The notes under the pieces were generated by a model that saw only the letters and a list, made by a program, of their open reading frames with translations, searched no databases and was not told where the DNA came from. DNA of 64,000 bases from NCBI RefSeq assembly GCF_030812335.1, contig NZ_JAUSSN010000005.1, positions 221,547 to 285,546 on the forward strand, in the 5' to 3' direction. A program made the translations under genes and the position numbers. Below are positions 35,090-43,254 of this stretch, in pieces (within the stretch, counting starts at the first letter, position 1; every line of letters begins with the position of its first letter). This DNA is from Pseudarthrobacter oxydans. Lineage in GTDB: Bacteria; Actinomycetota; Actinomycetes; Actinomycetales; Micrococcaceae.

Positions 35090-35243
35090 TGCCTCTCAAC
35101 GCCTGCGGAGTTAGCTGTCGGGTTCGGGTGAGGTCACCCGGCCGCACGGAAACTCACGTGTCGGCTTCACCCCAAGGGCGTGCAGAAATGCCCGGGAACT
35201 CTGGGTCCCCCGCCTCTGCCTGTCCAGCGGAATCCGGGAGGCG
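35090..35243 (-). promoter_or_regulatory. ydaO-type cyclic di-AMP riboswitch
   Basis: On the minus strand the conserved blocks of the ydaO/yuaA motif appear in order: GGGGGACCCA, then TTGGGGTGAAGCC, then CCGAACCCGACAGCTAAC and GCAGGCGTTGAGAGG. The 5' closing strand is near GCCTCC (35237-35242). The last block ends five bases before the ATG at 35086, and its AGAGG is also the only ribosome site. In this class c-di-AMP binding usually turns expression off. The boundaries are approximate. Confidence 0.88.
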
Positions 35244-35395
35244 GCAGAGCTTGGCGTACATCCGGATATGCGGCCCTAGTGATGGCCGCACCCTAAAAAC
35301 CGTACAGGAGTTGGGCGGCGAAGTCACATTTTGGTAACAGGAGCCACGACGGCGGCGGGGCGGCTTGCGCTCTGACCAGCGACGATAGTGATTCG

Positions 35396-36991
35396 TCAGG
35401 CCGTGGGTGGAGCCTCCGGCAGCCGAACGGTGAACTTCGTCCGGCCGGGCATCGAGGTCACGCTGACGGTCCCGCCATGGGCCTCGACAATCGACTGCAC
35501 GATCGACAGTCCCAGCCCGCTGGTTCCCTCGACGGAAGCGCTCGTGGCGGGGGCAGTGGTGGTGGCGACTCCGGCCGCCGACTCGGGCGGCCGCGGCGAG
35601 TGCAGCGGCCGCCGCGGAAGGGACCCCCTGCCGGATGCCGGCGTCGTGAGGGCCACCGGATTCTTGCGGGAGGCGTCCGCGCGCGTGAAGCGTGCAAAGA
35701 CCCGGTCCACGAACCCGGGGTCAATCCCGGGGCCGTTGTCCGTCACGGTCACCACGGCATATCCGTCCGCGGACCGCGTGACCCCGGTCACCACCGTCGT
35801 GCCGGGGCCCGTGTGTTTGCGCGCGTTGGAGAGCAGATTCGCCAGCACCTGATGCAGTTGGGTCGCGTCACCGCGGACCACCACAGGCTCTTCCGGGAGC
35901 TCCAGGTGCCAGACCCGGTCCGGGGCCATGACCTTCTCGTCGCTGACCGTCTCGATGGCCAGCTGGGTGAGGTCCACCTCGCTGAGCTTTAGCGGCTGGC
36001 CCTCATCCAGCCGGGCGAGCAGGAGCAGGTCCTCCACCAGGGTGGTCATGCGTTCGGACTGGCTCTGCACCCGGGCCAGGGACTTCTGGCCGTCAGGGGT
36101 GAAGTGTTCGGTCATCCGCATCAGTTCGGTGTAGCCGCGGATGGCGGTCAAGGGCGTGCGCAGCTCATGCGAGGCATCCGCGACGAACTGGCGGACCTTC
36201 ATCTCGCTCTTCTGCCGGGCCTCCAGTGCATTGGAGACATTGTCCAGCATCATGTTCAGGGCATGGCCAACACTTCCCACCTCGGTGCCCGGATGCGCTG
36301 CAGACGCCGGCACGCGCACGGCAAGTCCCACCTCTCCGGCGTCGAGCGGCAGCCGGGAGACCTGCGTCGCGACCTCGGAGAGCTGATCGAGCGGCTTCAT
36401 GGTCCGGCGGATCAGCGCCGTCCCGGCGAGGCCGATGACCAGGAGTCCGCCCGTGGACACGAGCACCATGGTCCAGACCATGGTGGCCAGCGTGTTCTGC
36501 TTCTCTGCGAGCGGCAGGCCGGTCACGATCACGTCGCCGTCGGGGGCCTTGGCGGCCACGAGCCGGTAGGCTCCGGCGGACAGGGTCCGGTCCACCGGCA
36601 GGTTCCACGGGCTGAGTTCCAGGAGCACCTCGTCGTCGTCGTCGGTGAGGGATTCCCGGGTGGCGTCCTCGGAGAGGAACCCGGCGCTGCGGACCGAGTC
36701 GTCATCGATTCGCGCGGTCAGGGTGCCGATGGCCTGTCCCCGCGCCTCCAGGGGATCGGAACGGCCGGAGCGGCCAAAGTCGCGGGCACGGACCGCTGCC
36801 TGCTCCAGCTGGGTGTCGAGCTGTTTGGTCAGGAAGAAGTCCATCGAGGCATAGCTGACGATACCGACGGCCCCGCAGATCGCAACCAGCAGGGCCATGG
36901 CGACGAGGACAAGCCGGGTGCGCAGGTGCCAGGTGGACGGGTTGCGCCAGTTGAGCCCAGAGGGGCGGTTCTTGGCGGGGCGTTCGGGCAC
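35396..36991 (-). CDS. HAMP-domain sensor histidine kinase
   Basis: 531 residues. Two membrane helices (about 27-47 and 167-190) enclose an extracellular sensor of about 115 residues, then a HAMP region. The H box SHELRTPLTAIRGYTELM has the phospho-accepting His275; the N box is HQVLANLLSNARKHT, G1 DNGPGIDPGF and G2 GTSGLGLSIV. A proline/alanine-rich insertion of about 45 residues sits in the ATP lid between the G1 and G2 boxes. The response regulator gene ends 3 nt upstream, so they form an operon. The layout resembles the actinobacterial TcrY/MprB group; the signal is unknown. Confidence 0.92.
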   Translation of the reverse strand: MPERPAKNRPSGLNWRNPSTWHLRTRLVLVAMALLVAICGAVGIVSYASMDFFLTKQLDTQLEQAAVRARDFGRSGRSDPLEARGQAIGTLTARIDDDSVRSAGFLSEDATRESLTDDDDEVLLELSPWNLPVDRTLSAGAYRLVAAKAPDGDVIVTGLPLAEKQNTLATMVWTMVLVSTGGLLVIGLAGTALIRRTMKPLDQLSEVATQVSRLPLDAGEVGLAVRVPASAAHPGTEVGSVGHALNMMLDNVSNALEARQKSEMKVRQFVADASHELRTPLTAIRGYTELMRMTEHFTPDGQKSLARVQSQSERMTTLVEDLLLLARLDEGQPLKLSEVDLTQLAIETVSDEKVMAPDRVWHLELPEEPVVVRGDATQLHQVLANLLSNARKHTGPGTTVVTGVTRSADGYAVVTVTDNGPGIDPGFVDRVFARFTRADASRKNPVALTTPASGRGSLPRRPLHSPRPPESAAGVATTTAPATSASVEGTSGLGLSIVQSIVEAHGGTVSVTSMPGRTKFTVRLPEAPPTA

Positions 36992-36994
36992 GGA

Positions 36995-37735
36995 TCAGTC
37001 CGCCGGTTTCAGGACGTAGCCGGCGCCGCGCACCGTGTGGATCATGGGCGGGTGGTTGGCGTCGACCTTCTTGCGGAGGTAGGAAATGTAGAGCTCCACG
37101 ATGTTGGCCTGCCCGCCGAAGTCGTAGTCCCAGACCCGGTCCAGGATCTGGGCCTTGCTGACGACCCGTTTCGGGTTCTCCATGAGGTAGCGCAGCAATT
37201 CGAACTGGGTGGCCGTGAGGTGCAGTTCCTCGCCTGCGCGCCGGACCTCCCTCGTGTCGATGTTCAGGACGAGGTCCCCGACGACGAGTTCGGCGGTGTC
37301 CATCGCAGCCACTCCGGACCGCTGGACCAGCCGGTGCAGCCGCAGCAGCACTTCCTCCATGCTGAAGGGCTTGGTCACGTAGTCATCCCCGCCCGCTGCC
37401 AGCCCGGTAATACGGTCCTGCACGGCGTCCTTGGCTGTCAGGAACAAGGCAGGGACCTCCGGCGCGAAGGCGCGGATCCTGCCGAGCAGCTCAACGCCGT
37501 CGAATCCGGGAAGCATCACATCGAGCACTAGCACGTCGGGGCGGAACTCCTTGGCAAGTTTCACCGCTTCGGGGCCGTCGGCGGCGACGGCAACAGACCA
37601 TCCCGCCATGCGCAGCCCCATGCTCATGAGCTCGGAGAGACTGGGTTCATCGTCCACGACCAGGGCGCGGATGGGCGTTCCATCCGGATGGGTGAGCTGG
37701 GGGAGGTTATTGGTCATGGAGTGCGAAGTGGCCAT
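36995..37735 (-). CDS. OmpR-family response regulator
   Basis: 246 residues. The receiver domain has Asp28-Asp29 and the phosphorylation site Asp72 in VLVLDVMLPG, with Lys in YVTKPFS. The C-terminal winged helix runs from LVVGDLVLNIDTREVRRAG to TVRGAGYVLKPAD. ATG 37735 has GGAGAG eight bases upstream. It is the first gene of the two-component operon. Confidence 0.95.
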   Translation of the reverse strand: MATSHSMTNNLPQLTHPDGTPIRALVVDDEPSLSELMSMGLRMAGWSVAVAADGPEAVKLAKEFRPDVLVLDVMLPGFDGVELLGRIRAFAPEVPALFLTAKDAVQDRITGLAAGGDDYVTKPFSMEEVLLRLHRLVQRSGVAAMDTAELVVGDLVLNIDTREVRRAGEELHLTATQFELLRYLMENPKRVVSKAQILDRVWDYDFGGQANIVELYISYLRKKVDANHPPMIHTVRGAGYVLKPAD

Positions 37736-38360
37736 GGGACAACTCTCCGATCTGCCGGTTAAGTGCGGCTTTGGGGATCCTGTGTGGCGCCTGTGAATCC
37801 CAGCCTAGCGAGCTGGACATCCGGGGGACTGCCGGCGGACCGCGCATTTTTTCCTGTCCAGGGGTGACCACTCTGTGGAACTCTGGACTTCCAATGCTAA
37901 GTAGGCGAAGGGTTTTCGGGTTTCGGCTTACAGTGAATGATTCCGGGCATTCGGCGGGGTTGATCGAATTAAGTGCGGCGATGGGCGCGAATGAGGCATC
38001 TGTTGACCAAAACGATTGTTATTTTATTGACGGCGGAGAATTGTGATCTGCACTACATTCTCGTGTTCTGTCTCATATCGTGGACTTTCGCGTCCATTGT
38101 TACTTGCAAGTTTTCATTGTTACGTTGCACACTTCAATTGTGAACAAGAACTCAACAGCACCTGCAGCCGCAGTTTTTTGGATCAGCGCACCCGCTGGTA
38201 CCGAGAAGCACTGTTGTCGAATGCACGCCTAACTTTTACACCCCAAAGGTTTCTAGGCATTCGCCCCCAGCCCAGCGTCGGGCGCCCTCCCCAAGTATTC
38301 ATTGCGGGAAATTAGCATTCGAGCCGCGATGACGGCCATTCACATTGAGGTAAGCAATCC
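37736..38360. other. Long AT-rich intergenic region
   Basis: 625 nt between the divergent response regulator and winged-helix genes. From about 37900 to 38330 the base composition is markedly AT-rich for this genome, with clusters such as TTGTTATTTTATTG near 38015 and TTTTCATTGTTACG near 38113. No convincing gene is present. Such stretches often hold promoters, long 5' leaders or targets of nucleoid proteins like Lsr2. Confidence 0.5.
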
Positions 38361-39224
38361 ATGTCAGTTGCATCCGGATACGTCCACATCTCCGTCCGTA
38401 ACGCCAGCAAGGCCGGCCAGGCCTCCGGGATCCGCCAGGGCTTCGGCGGCCGGGCATCCTTCGCCCCCGCCGGATCCGGCAACAGCTTCCCCGCCCCCGG
38501 CTATGCCCCGCAGGGCTACAACCCCAACTCCTACGGACAGCTCCGCGCTGTTCCGCCGGCACCGGCCACAGCCCCGACTCCTGTGATTGTTCCGGGCGAC
38601 GGCAGCCCCGTCCGTCCCGTCCCGAATGACAACGTCGCCCGCGGTTTCGTCCTCTACATGGGGATCGACGAGGAAACCGCCGCGGCGGCCGGGACCTCCA
38701 TTGCCAAGCTGGCCCAGGAAATCCGGACCTACGCCCAGTCGTTGGTCTCCGGCGCCGAAAGCTACGCTGCCGTCGCCGTCGCCCCGGCCAGCACCCCGGG
38801 GTCCGCGCTCGACGTCGTCCGTTCCACCTTTGGTGACCCCACGGTCGGCGCCCGCCAGCGGTCCGAGAGCGCCCGCCTGCAGCAGCCGCAGGACCCGCGT
38901 CCTTCCGGCGTGCTGATCGATCTGGCCCGCCGCGAGGTGGCGCTCGACGGCGAATCCCTGAATCTCACGTTCAAGGAGTTCGAACTGCTCAACTACCTCG
39001 TCGAGAACGGCACCCGCACCGTGGGCCGCGACGAGCTGCTCGAGGGCCTGTGGCGCAATGCCGAAGAGGTGCCCAACGAGCGGACCATCGACGTGCACAT
39101 CCGCCGCCTGCGCTCCAAGCTTGGCCGCCTCGCCAACACCGTGCGCACGGTCCGCGGCCAGGGCTACCGCTTTTACGAGCACCCGGAAGTTGTTGTCTGG
39201 GCCGCTCCGGAATACTCGATCTAG
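38361..39224 (+). CDS. Orphan winged-helix (OmpR-type) transcription regulator
   Basis: 287 residues. The C-terminal 100 residues are a trans_reg_C domain: RPSGVLIDLARREVALDGES, FKEFELLNYLVENGTRTVGR, RTIDVHIRRLRSKLG and TVRGQGYRFYEHP. The N-terminal half is not a receiver: an unstructured Gly/Ser/Pro/Tyr-rich segment (to about 75) and a small alpha/beta domain (NVARGFVLYMGIDEETAAAA ... ESYAAVAVAP) without phosphorylation residues. A weak GAGG precedes the ATG. A terminator follows. Function and ligand unknown. Confidence 0.85.
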   Translation: MSVASGYVHISVRNASKAGQASGIRQGFGGRASFAPAGSGNSFPAPGYAPQGYNPNSYGQLRAVPPAPATAPTPVIVPGDGSPVRPVPNDNVARGFVLYMGIDEETAAAAGTSIAKLAQEIRTYAQSLVSGAESYAAVAVAPASTPGSALDVVRSTFGDPTVGARQRSESARLQQPQDPRPSGVLIDLARREVALDGESLNLTFKEFELLNYLVENGTRTVGRDELLEGLWRNAEEVPNERTIDVHIRRLRSKLGRLANTVRTVRGQGYRFYEHPEVVVWAAPEYSI

Positions 39225-39237
39225 GCTTCGCCTGCGC

Positions 39238-39273
39238 AAAGCGCCCGTCCCTGAACTGGGGCGGGCGCTTTTG
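39238..39273 (+). terminator. Rho-independent terminator
   Basis: The GCGCCCGTCCC arm (39241-39251) pairs with GGGGCGGGCGC, followed by TTTTGTG, 14 nt after the winged-helix gene stop. Confidence 0.9.
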
Positions 39274-39366
39274 TGTCTCCGGAGGCGAAGCGGCTTTTGG
39301 ACCCTGTTGCGTTTCCTCCCTTCGGCGTAGTCTCGGACCCGTTGAGCCGACTATTGGGAGGAAGAC

Positions 39367-39570
39367 ATGTCTGTTGCACGGATTACTACCCTGAGCGCGA
39401 ACTCCAAGACCTCGTTTGATGCTGCCATCAAGGAGGGCATCGACCGGGCGAACAAGACCCTGCGCAATGTCACGGGGGCGTGGGTGAAGGAACAGAAGGT
39501 TGAAATCAGCGACGGCGCCGTCGTGGCCTGGCACGTTGTGCTGGAAGTGACCTTTGTCCTTGACGACTGA
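39367..39570 (+). CDS. Dodecin family flavin-binding protein
   Basis: 67 residues, the standard length. Dodecins assemble into hollow dodecamers that store flavins or CoA. The typical features are visible: the central helix DAAIKEGIDRANKTLRN with the conserved GI..A, the Trp-containing strand NVTGAWVKEQKVEI, and the C-terminal strand VVLEVTFVLDD. Ribosome site GGGAGGA lies five bases before the ATG. Single-gene unit. Confidence 0.93.
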   Translation: MSVARITTLSANSKTSFDAAIKEGIDRANKTLRNVTGAWVKEQKVEISDGAVVAWHVVLEVTFVLDD

Positions 39571-39625
39571 GCGGCCGCTGGTGGGATGCGTGCTCGGCGA
39601 TCAGCCGCCGCACTAGGATTGATCC

Positions 39626-40153
39626 ATGAGCGCGCATCACATCAAACGGCTGGTGATCATGCGGCATGCCAAGTCGGATTGGCCCGGCGGCGTCGCTGAC
39701 CACGACCGGCCGCTCGAAGAGCGCGGCCACCGCGATGCCCCGCAGGCCGGAAAATGGCTGCTGAAGCATGACGTGGTCCCCGATTTCATCCTCTGCTCCA
39801 GCGCCCTGCGCACCCGGCAGACGTGCACTTGGGTGTGCAACGAACTCGGCGACAAGGCTCCGACACCGAAACTCGAGGACGGTCTCTACGCGGCCTCGGC
39901 GAAGCGGATGCTGACCGTCATCAACCACGTCCCGGACACCGTGACCACCCTCATGGTGATCTCGCACATGCCCGGGGTGCAGGACCTCGCCATGCACCTT
40001 GCCTCCCGCGATTCCAATCACGACGCCTACATGGATGCCGCCACGCGGTGGCCCACGAGCGCGCTGACCGTCATGGAAACAGAGAAGTCCTGGGACGAAC
40101 TCGACGGCCAGGACGCGAGGCTCACACACTTCAAGGTACCCCGGGCCAAATAG
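39626..40153 (+). CDS. sixA: SixA-like phosphohistidine phosphatase
   Basis: 175 residues of the histidine phosphatase superfamily: the RHAKS signature at 13-17 with the catalytic His14, DRPLEERGHRDAP after it, and the second conserved His in LMVISHMPGVQDLA. SixA enzymes dephosphorylate phosphohistidine on proteins. The target in this organism is unknown. The gene follows dodecin by 55 nt. Confidence 0.87.
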   Translation: MSAHHIKRLVIMRHAKSDWPGGVADHDRPLEERGHRDAPQAGKWLLKHDVVPDFILCSSALRTRQTCTWVCNELGDKAPTPKLEDGLYAASAKRMLTVINHVPDTVTTLMVISHMPGVQDLAMHLASRDSNHDAYMDAATRWPTSALTVMETEKSWDELDGQDARLTHFKVPRAK

Positions 40154-40272
40154 CGCCGGACCCGGCGCGCCCTGCCCGATTCCCGGATGCATAGTCATGC
40201 AGGTGATTCTGCGGTTTACTGATGCTGTTTACTCGTGGACTTATGGCGATCGAGAGAAAAGGCGGAATCATC

Positions 40273-40848
40273 GTGGACTCAGGACAGCTCATAGGGATCA
40301 TCATCGGCGTCGTTGTCGTGATAGCGATCGTCGTGGTGGTAACCATGCTCAGCCGCAAGCGCAAGGTGGAGGCGAACCGCAACAAGGCGGTCGAAATGCG
40401 TGAACAGGCCAGGACCGAAGAGATCGGCGCCAGGGAGCGCGAGGCGCAGGCTGCCCGGGCCGAAGCCGACGCCAAGCAGGCTGAGGTCGAGGCCGAACGG
40501 CTCAGGGAGGAAGCCAGCGCACGGCAGCAAGAGGCCGAGAAGGTCCGCTCCGGCGCGCAGGAACAGCTGCGAAAGGCTGACGAGCTGGACCCCGACGTCG
40601 TCACCACCGAACGCGACGCGCAGAGCCGGGACCAGGCACCCCGGGAAACCACCGGCACCGACGAGCTGCGCCGGGACCGCAGTGACCGGAACCCCTCCAC
40701 CGCCGAACAGGCCGCCACTCCGGGCCGCACCACCGGCGGCACCACGGGCGGCAGCCAGGCCCCCGGCAGCCAGGTTCCACCCGAGCCCGCACCCCGCGAA
40801 CCGGGCCGCACCGACGAGCCCCGCGGTGACAACCCCCGGAACCTCTGA
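40273..40848 (+). CDS. Membrane-anchored coiled-coil protein
   Basis: 191 residues from GTG 40273 (ribosome site GGCGGA). One N-terminal membrane helix (LIGIIIGVVVVIAIVVVVTM) is followed by a highly charged Glu/Arg/Ala coiled coil of about 75 residues, then a disordered Pro/Gly/Thr tail of about 70. It is probably anchored with the coil in the cytoplasm. An alternative start is ATG 40243 (MAIERKGG). No assigned function; similar small proteins occur in related actinobacteria. Confidence 0.7.
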   Translation: MDSGQLIGIIIGVVVVIAIVVVVTMLSRKRKVEANRNKAVEMREQARTEEIGAREREAQAARAEADAKQAEVEAERLREEASARQQEAEKVRSGAQEQLRKADELDPDVVTTERDAQSRDQAPRETTGTDELRRDRSDRNPSTAEQAATPGRTTGGTTGGSQAPGSQVPPEPAPREPGRTDEPRGDNPRNL

Positions 40849-40927
40849 CCATTCACGCACCGCTTAATCTCCGGCACATGGGCCCGATCCGGCCGCGGCG
40901 CCCGGCCGGAACCGGCATAGTGGCAGG

Positions 40928-41974
40928 GTGAACCCTCGTCATTCCGCCCTGGCCCTGCTCGTCGCTGTCCTGTGGGGCGTCAACTTCGTCGCGATCGACC
41001 TTGGCCTGCACCCCGACGGAGCGGAGATGCCGCCGCTGCTGTTCGTGGCCATGCGGTTCACCCTGGTGGTCCTTCCCTGCATCTTCTTCATCCGCAAGCC
41101 CGAGGTGAGCTGGAAGGCGATCATCGGCGTCGGGCTGTTCATGAGCGCCGGACAGTTCGGCCTCCTGTACCTGGCCATGGCCCTGGGCATGCCCGCGGGC
41201 CTGGCCTCGCTGGTCCTGCAGGCGCAGGTGCTGCTGACCGTGCTCCTGGCCGCCGGTTTCCTCGGCGAGCGGCCGAGCCGGCGGCAGTTCGCCGGTGTTG
41301 TGCTGGGCGTGGCCGGACTCGCCGTGGTGGCCGTCGGCCGCAGCCTCGTCGCCCCGGTGCTGCCGCTGATGATCGTGCTAGCCGCGGCGCTGTCCTGGGC
41401 CGCCGGCAACATCGTGGCCCGCCAGGCGAAGGCGGCGTCCGGACTGGGACTCGTGGTGTGGTCAGGAGCCGTGGTGCCGCTGCCCCTGCTGGGGCTGTCC
41501 CTGCTGGTGGACGGACCCGCGGCGGTGTCGACGGCCCTGCTCGAAGTCCAGCCCGTCACCCTGGTGAGCGCCCTCTACACGGCCGTCTTCGGTTCCCTGG
41601 TGGGCTACGGCATCTGGAACAGGCTGCTGGGGCTGTACCCGTCCTCCGCGGTGGTGCCGTTCACCCTCCTGGTTCCGGTGGTCGGGATGACGACGGCGTG
41701 GCTCGTCCTGGGCGAGGTGCCGACCCCCGCCGAGGTGACCGGCGGGCTCCTGCTGCTTGCCGGCGTGGCGACAGCCGTGCTGCGCCCCTGGAAGTTCCGA
41801 CGGCGGGATTCGCGTCCGCGCGCTCAGCGGCGGGGCGAGGTCCGCGCCGAGGGCCGCGCGGAGGATGCGGCTGGGGACTTGGCGGGGGACTTGGCAGCGG
41901 TCCCCCCGGCCGGGGACGCGGGCCGCTTGAGGCCGGAGGATGCCGCCCGCGGGGCAGGAACCCGGTCCGACTGA
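40928..41974 (+). CDS. EamA-family (DMT) transporter
   Basis: 348 residues, ten membrane segments in two EamA repeats, opening LALLVAVLWGVNFVAIDLG and with the second repeat at VLPLMIVLAAALSWAAGNIV. It resembles YdcZ/RhaT-like amino-acid or metabolite exporters (EamA exports cysteine pathway metabolites). The last 50 residues are a charged cytoplasmic tail that overlaps the convergent gene. Starts at GTG 40928. Confidence 0.87.
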   Translation: MNPRHSALALLVAVLWGVNFVAIDLGLHPDGAEMPPLLFVAMRFTLVVLPCIFFIRKPEVSWKAIIGVGLFMSAGQFGLLYLAMALGMPAGLASLVLQAQVLLTVLLAAGFLGERPSRRQFAGVVLGVAGLAVVAVGRSLVAPVLPLMIVLAAALSWAAGNIVARQAKAASGLGLVVWSGAVVPLPLLGLSLLVDGPAAVSTALLEVQPVTLVSALYTAVFGSLVGYGIWNRLLGLYPSSAVVPFTLLVPVVGMTTAWLVLGEVPTPAEVTGGLLLLAGVATAVLRPWKFRRRDSRPRAQRRGEVRAEGRAEDAAGDLAGDLAAVPPAGDAGRLRPEDAARGAGTRSD

Positions 41975-42552
41975 GGCTTGGCGGTCTTAGTCGTCTGGGC
42001 CCTCGTTCCGGCCGCGGACCTGGACGCCGGACGCGGCGTGGCGGTCCGGGACGGTGCGGTCCGTGACGGTGCGCGCCGGGCGGCCGTTGGCCGGGATGCA
42101 GGACCCCTCGCGCCCGACGCCGTTCGCCGCCGGTGGGCATGTCCAGCGCCGCGCGGACGCCGGCCCCTGCCTGGCAGGACGGACCCGGCCACCAGCAGCA
42201 GCAGCGTGGCGGCCCCGGCCGCGGCGGCGAGGTAGAAGTACAGGTCCGGATGTTCGGAATCCACCGCGGTCGACATTGCGTCCGGATCGGCGTTGAAGGC
42301 CAGCCCCCACTGCCGCAGGAACGCGATGCCGAACGCAATGAACAGGATGCTCCCGATCCCGCTGGCTGCCAGGGTCCGGTGCCGGCGTCGGATAATCACC
42401 TCGGAGACGCAGGCGACATAGGCTGCCGCGCAGGCCGCCAGGAACCACAGGAACACCGTTTCGTGCAGGGTGATGCCGGCCAGCGCCAACAGCGCCAGCG
42501 CGGCGAAAAACGCGGCGATGGCAATCTTGGTGTTGTTACCCATGTGACCCAT
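41824..42552 (-). CDS. Membrane protein with long basic tail
   Basis: About 242 residues. Four hydrophobic segments in the first half (IAIAAFFAALALLALAGITL, VFLWFLAACAAAYVACVSEV, GIGSILFIAFGIAFL, LYFYLAAAAGAATLLLLVAG), then about 110 residues of Arg/Ala/Pro/Ser-rich disordered tail. The 3' end overlaps the EamA gene by 151 nt in antisense, so only the N-terminal half is well supported by composition. ATG 42552 is preferred among three close ATG codons. Confidence 0.6.
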   Translation of the reverse strand: MGHMGNNTKIAIAAFFAALALLALAGITLHETVFLWFLAACAAAYVACVSEVIIRRRHRTLAASGIGSILFIAFGIAFLRQWGLAFNADPDAMSTAVDSEHPDLYFYLAAAAGAATLLLLVAGSVLPGRGRRPRGAGHAHRRRTASGARGPASRPTAARRAPSRTAPSRTATPRPASRSAAGTRAQTTKTAKPQSDRVPAPRAASSGLKRPASPAGGTAAKSPAKSPAASSARPSARTSPRR

Positions 42553-42576
42553 GTGGTTAATCATCCCCGAGAGGGA

Positions 42577-43254
42577 CTACTTCCTGACGTAGCCGCGCAT
42601 GGACGCCATGATCGCGGTGACACTTTGCTCGCGGGTCCGCTCCGGGTTGTAGGTCTGCCGGTCCAGGCCCACCACAAAGCAGGCGCCGAAGATGGCAGTC
42701 TCCAGGCTGCCCCGGGACACCGCCGGATCCACCGGGTAGGCGGCGGCCACCGCATCGATGGCCGCGCGGACCACGGTGAGCAGCCGTTCCCGGAGCTCGG
42801 TGAAGGTGTCCTGCCACTCGCTGGGGGTCCGCCAGTTCTCGCTGACCCACAGCCGGGCAAAGGACGGGTACTCGTCCATGAAGTCCATTGCCTGGCCGAT
42901 CATCTCGTCCATTGCCGCCAGCGGGTCGGCCGAATCGTCCCTGACGCTCAGCAGGCGGGCCAGCAGGATGTCCACCCCGTGGCGCAGCAGCTGGGCGATC
43001 AGGTCCGACTTGCTGCCGAAGTTGTAGTAGACGGTGCCCTTGGAGACCCCGGCCGCCGCCGCGATCTCATCGACGGTCACCCCGGCCACGCCGCGTTCGC
43101 CAATCAGGTCCATCGAGGCCTCGAACAGCTTCTGCCTGGTCGCATTGGTGCGGGCCGGCCGGAGCTTCTTCGCCGTCCCCGTGCTGTCCGCGGGACCCGC
43201 GGGCGTCACCGCACCGCCGGAAGACGCCTTGCTGCTGTCCGTGCGGCTGCTCAT
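42577..43254 (-). CDS. TetR-family regulator
   Basis: 225 residues. HTH: ARTNATRQKLFEASMDLIGE, then GVTVDEIAAAAGVSKGTVYYNFGSK. The ligand domain is variable. The start codon overlaps the stop of the YhgE gene by 4 nt (ATGA), placing it as the last gene of the operon. It probably represses that operon through the perfect palindrome at 46085-46100. Confidence 0.92.
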   Translation of the reverse strand: MSSRTDSSKASSGGAVTPAGPADSTGTAKKLRPARTNATRQKLFEASMDLIGERGVAGVTVDEIAAAAGVSKGTVYYNFGSKSDLIAQLLRHGVDILLARLLSVRDDSADPLAAMDEMIGQAMDFMDEYPSFARLWVSENWRTPSEWQDTFTELRERLLTVVRAAIDAVAAAYPVDPAVSRGSLETAIFGACFVVGLDRQTYNPERTREQSVTAIMASMRGYVRK

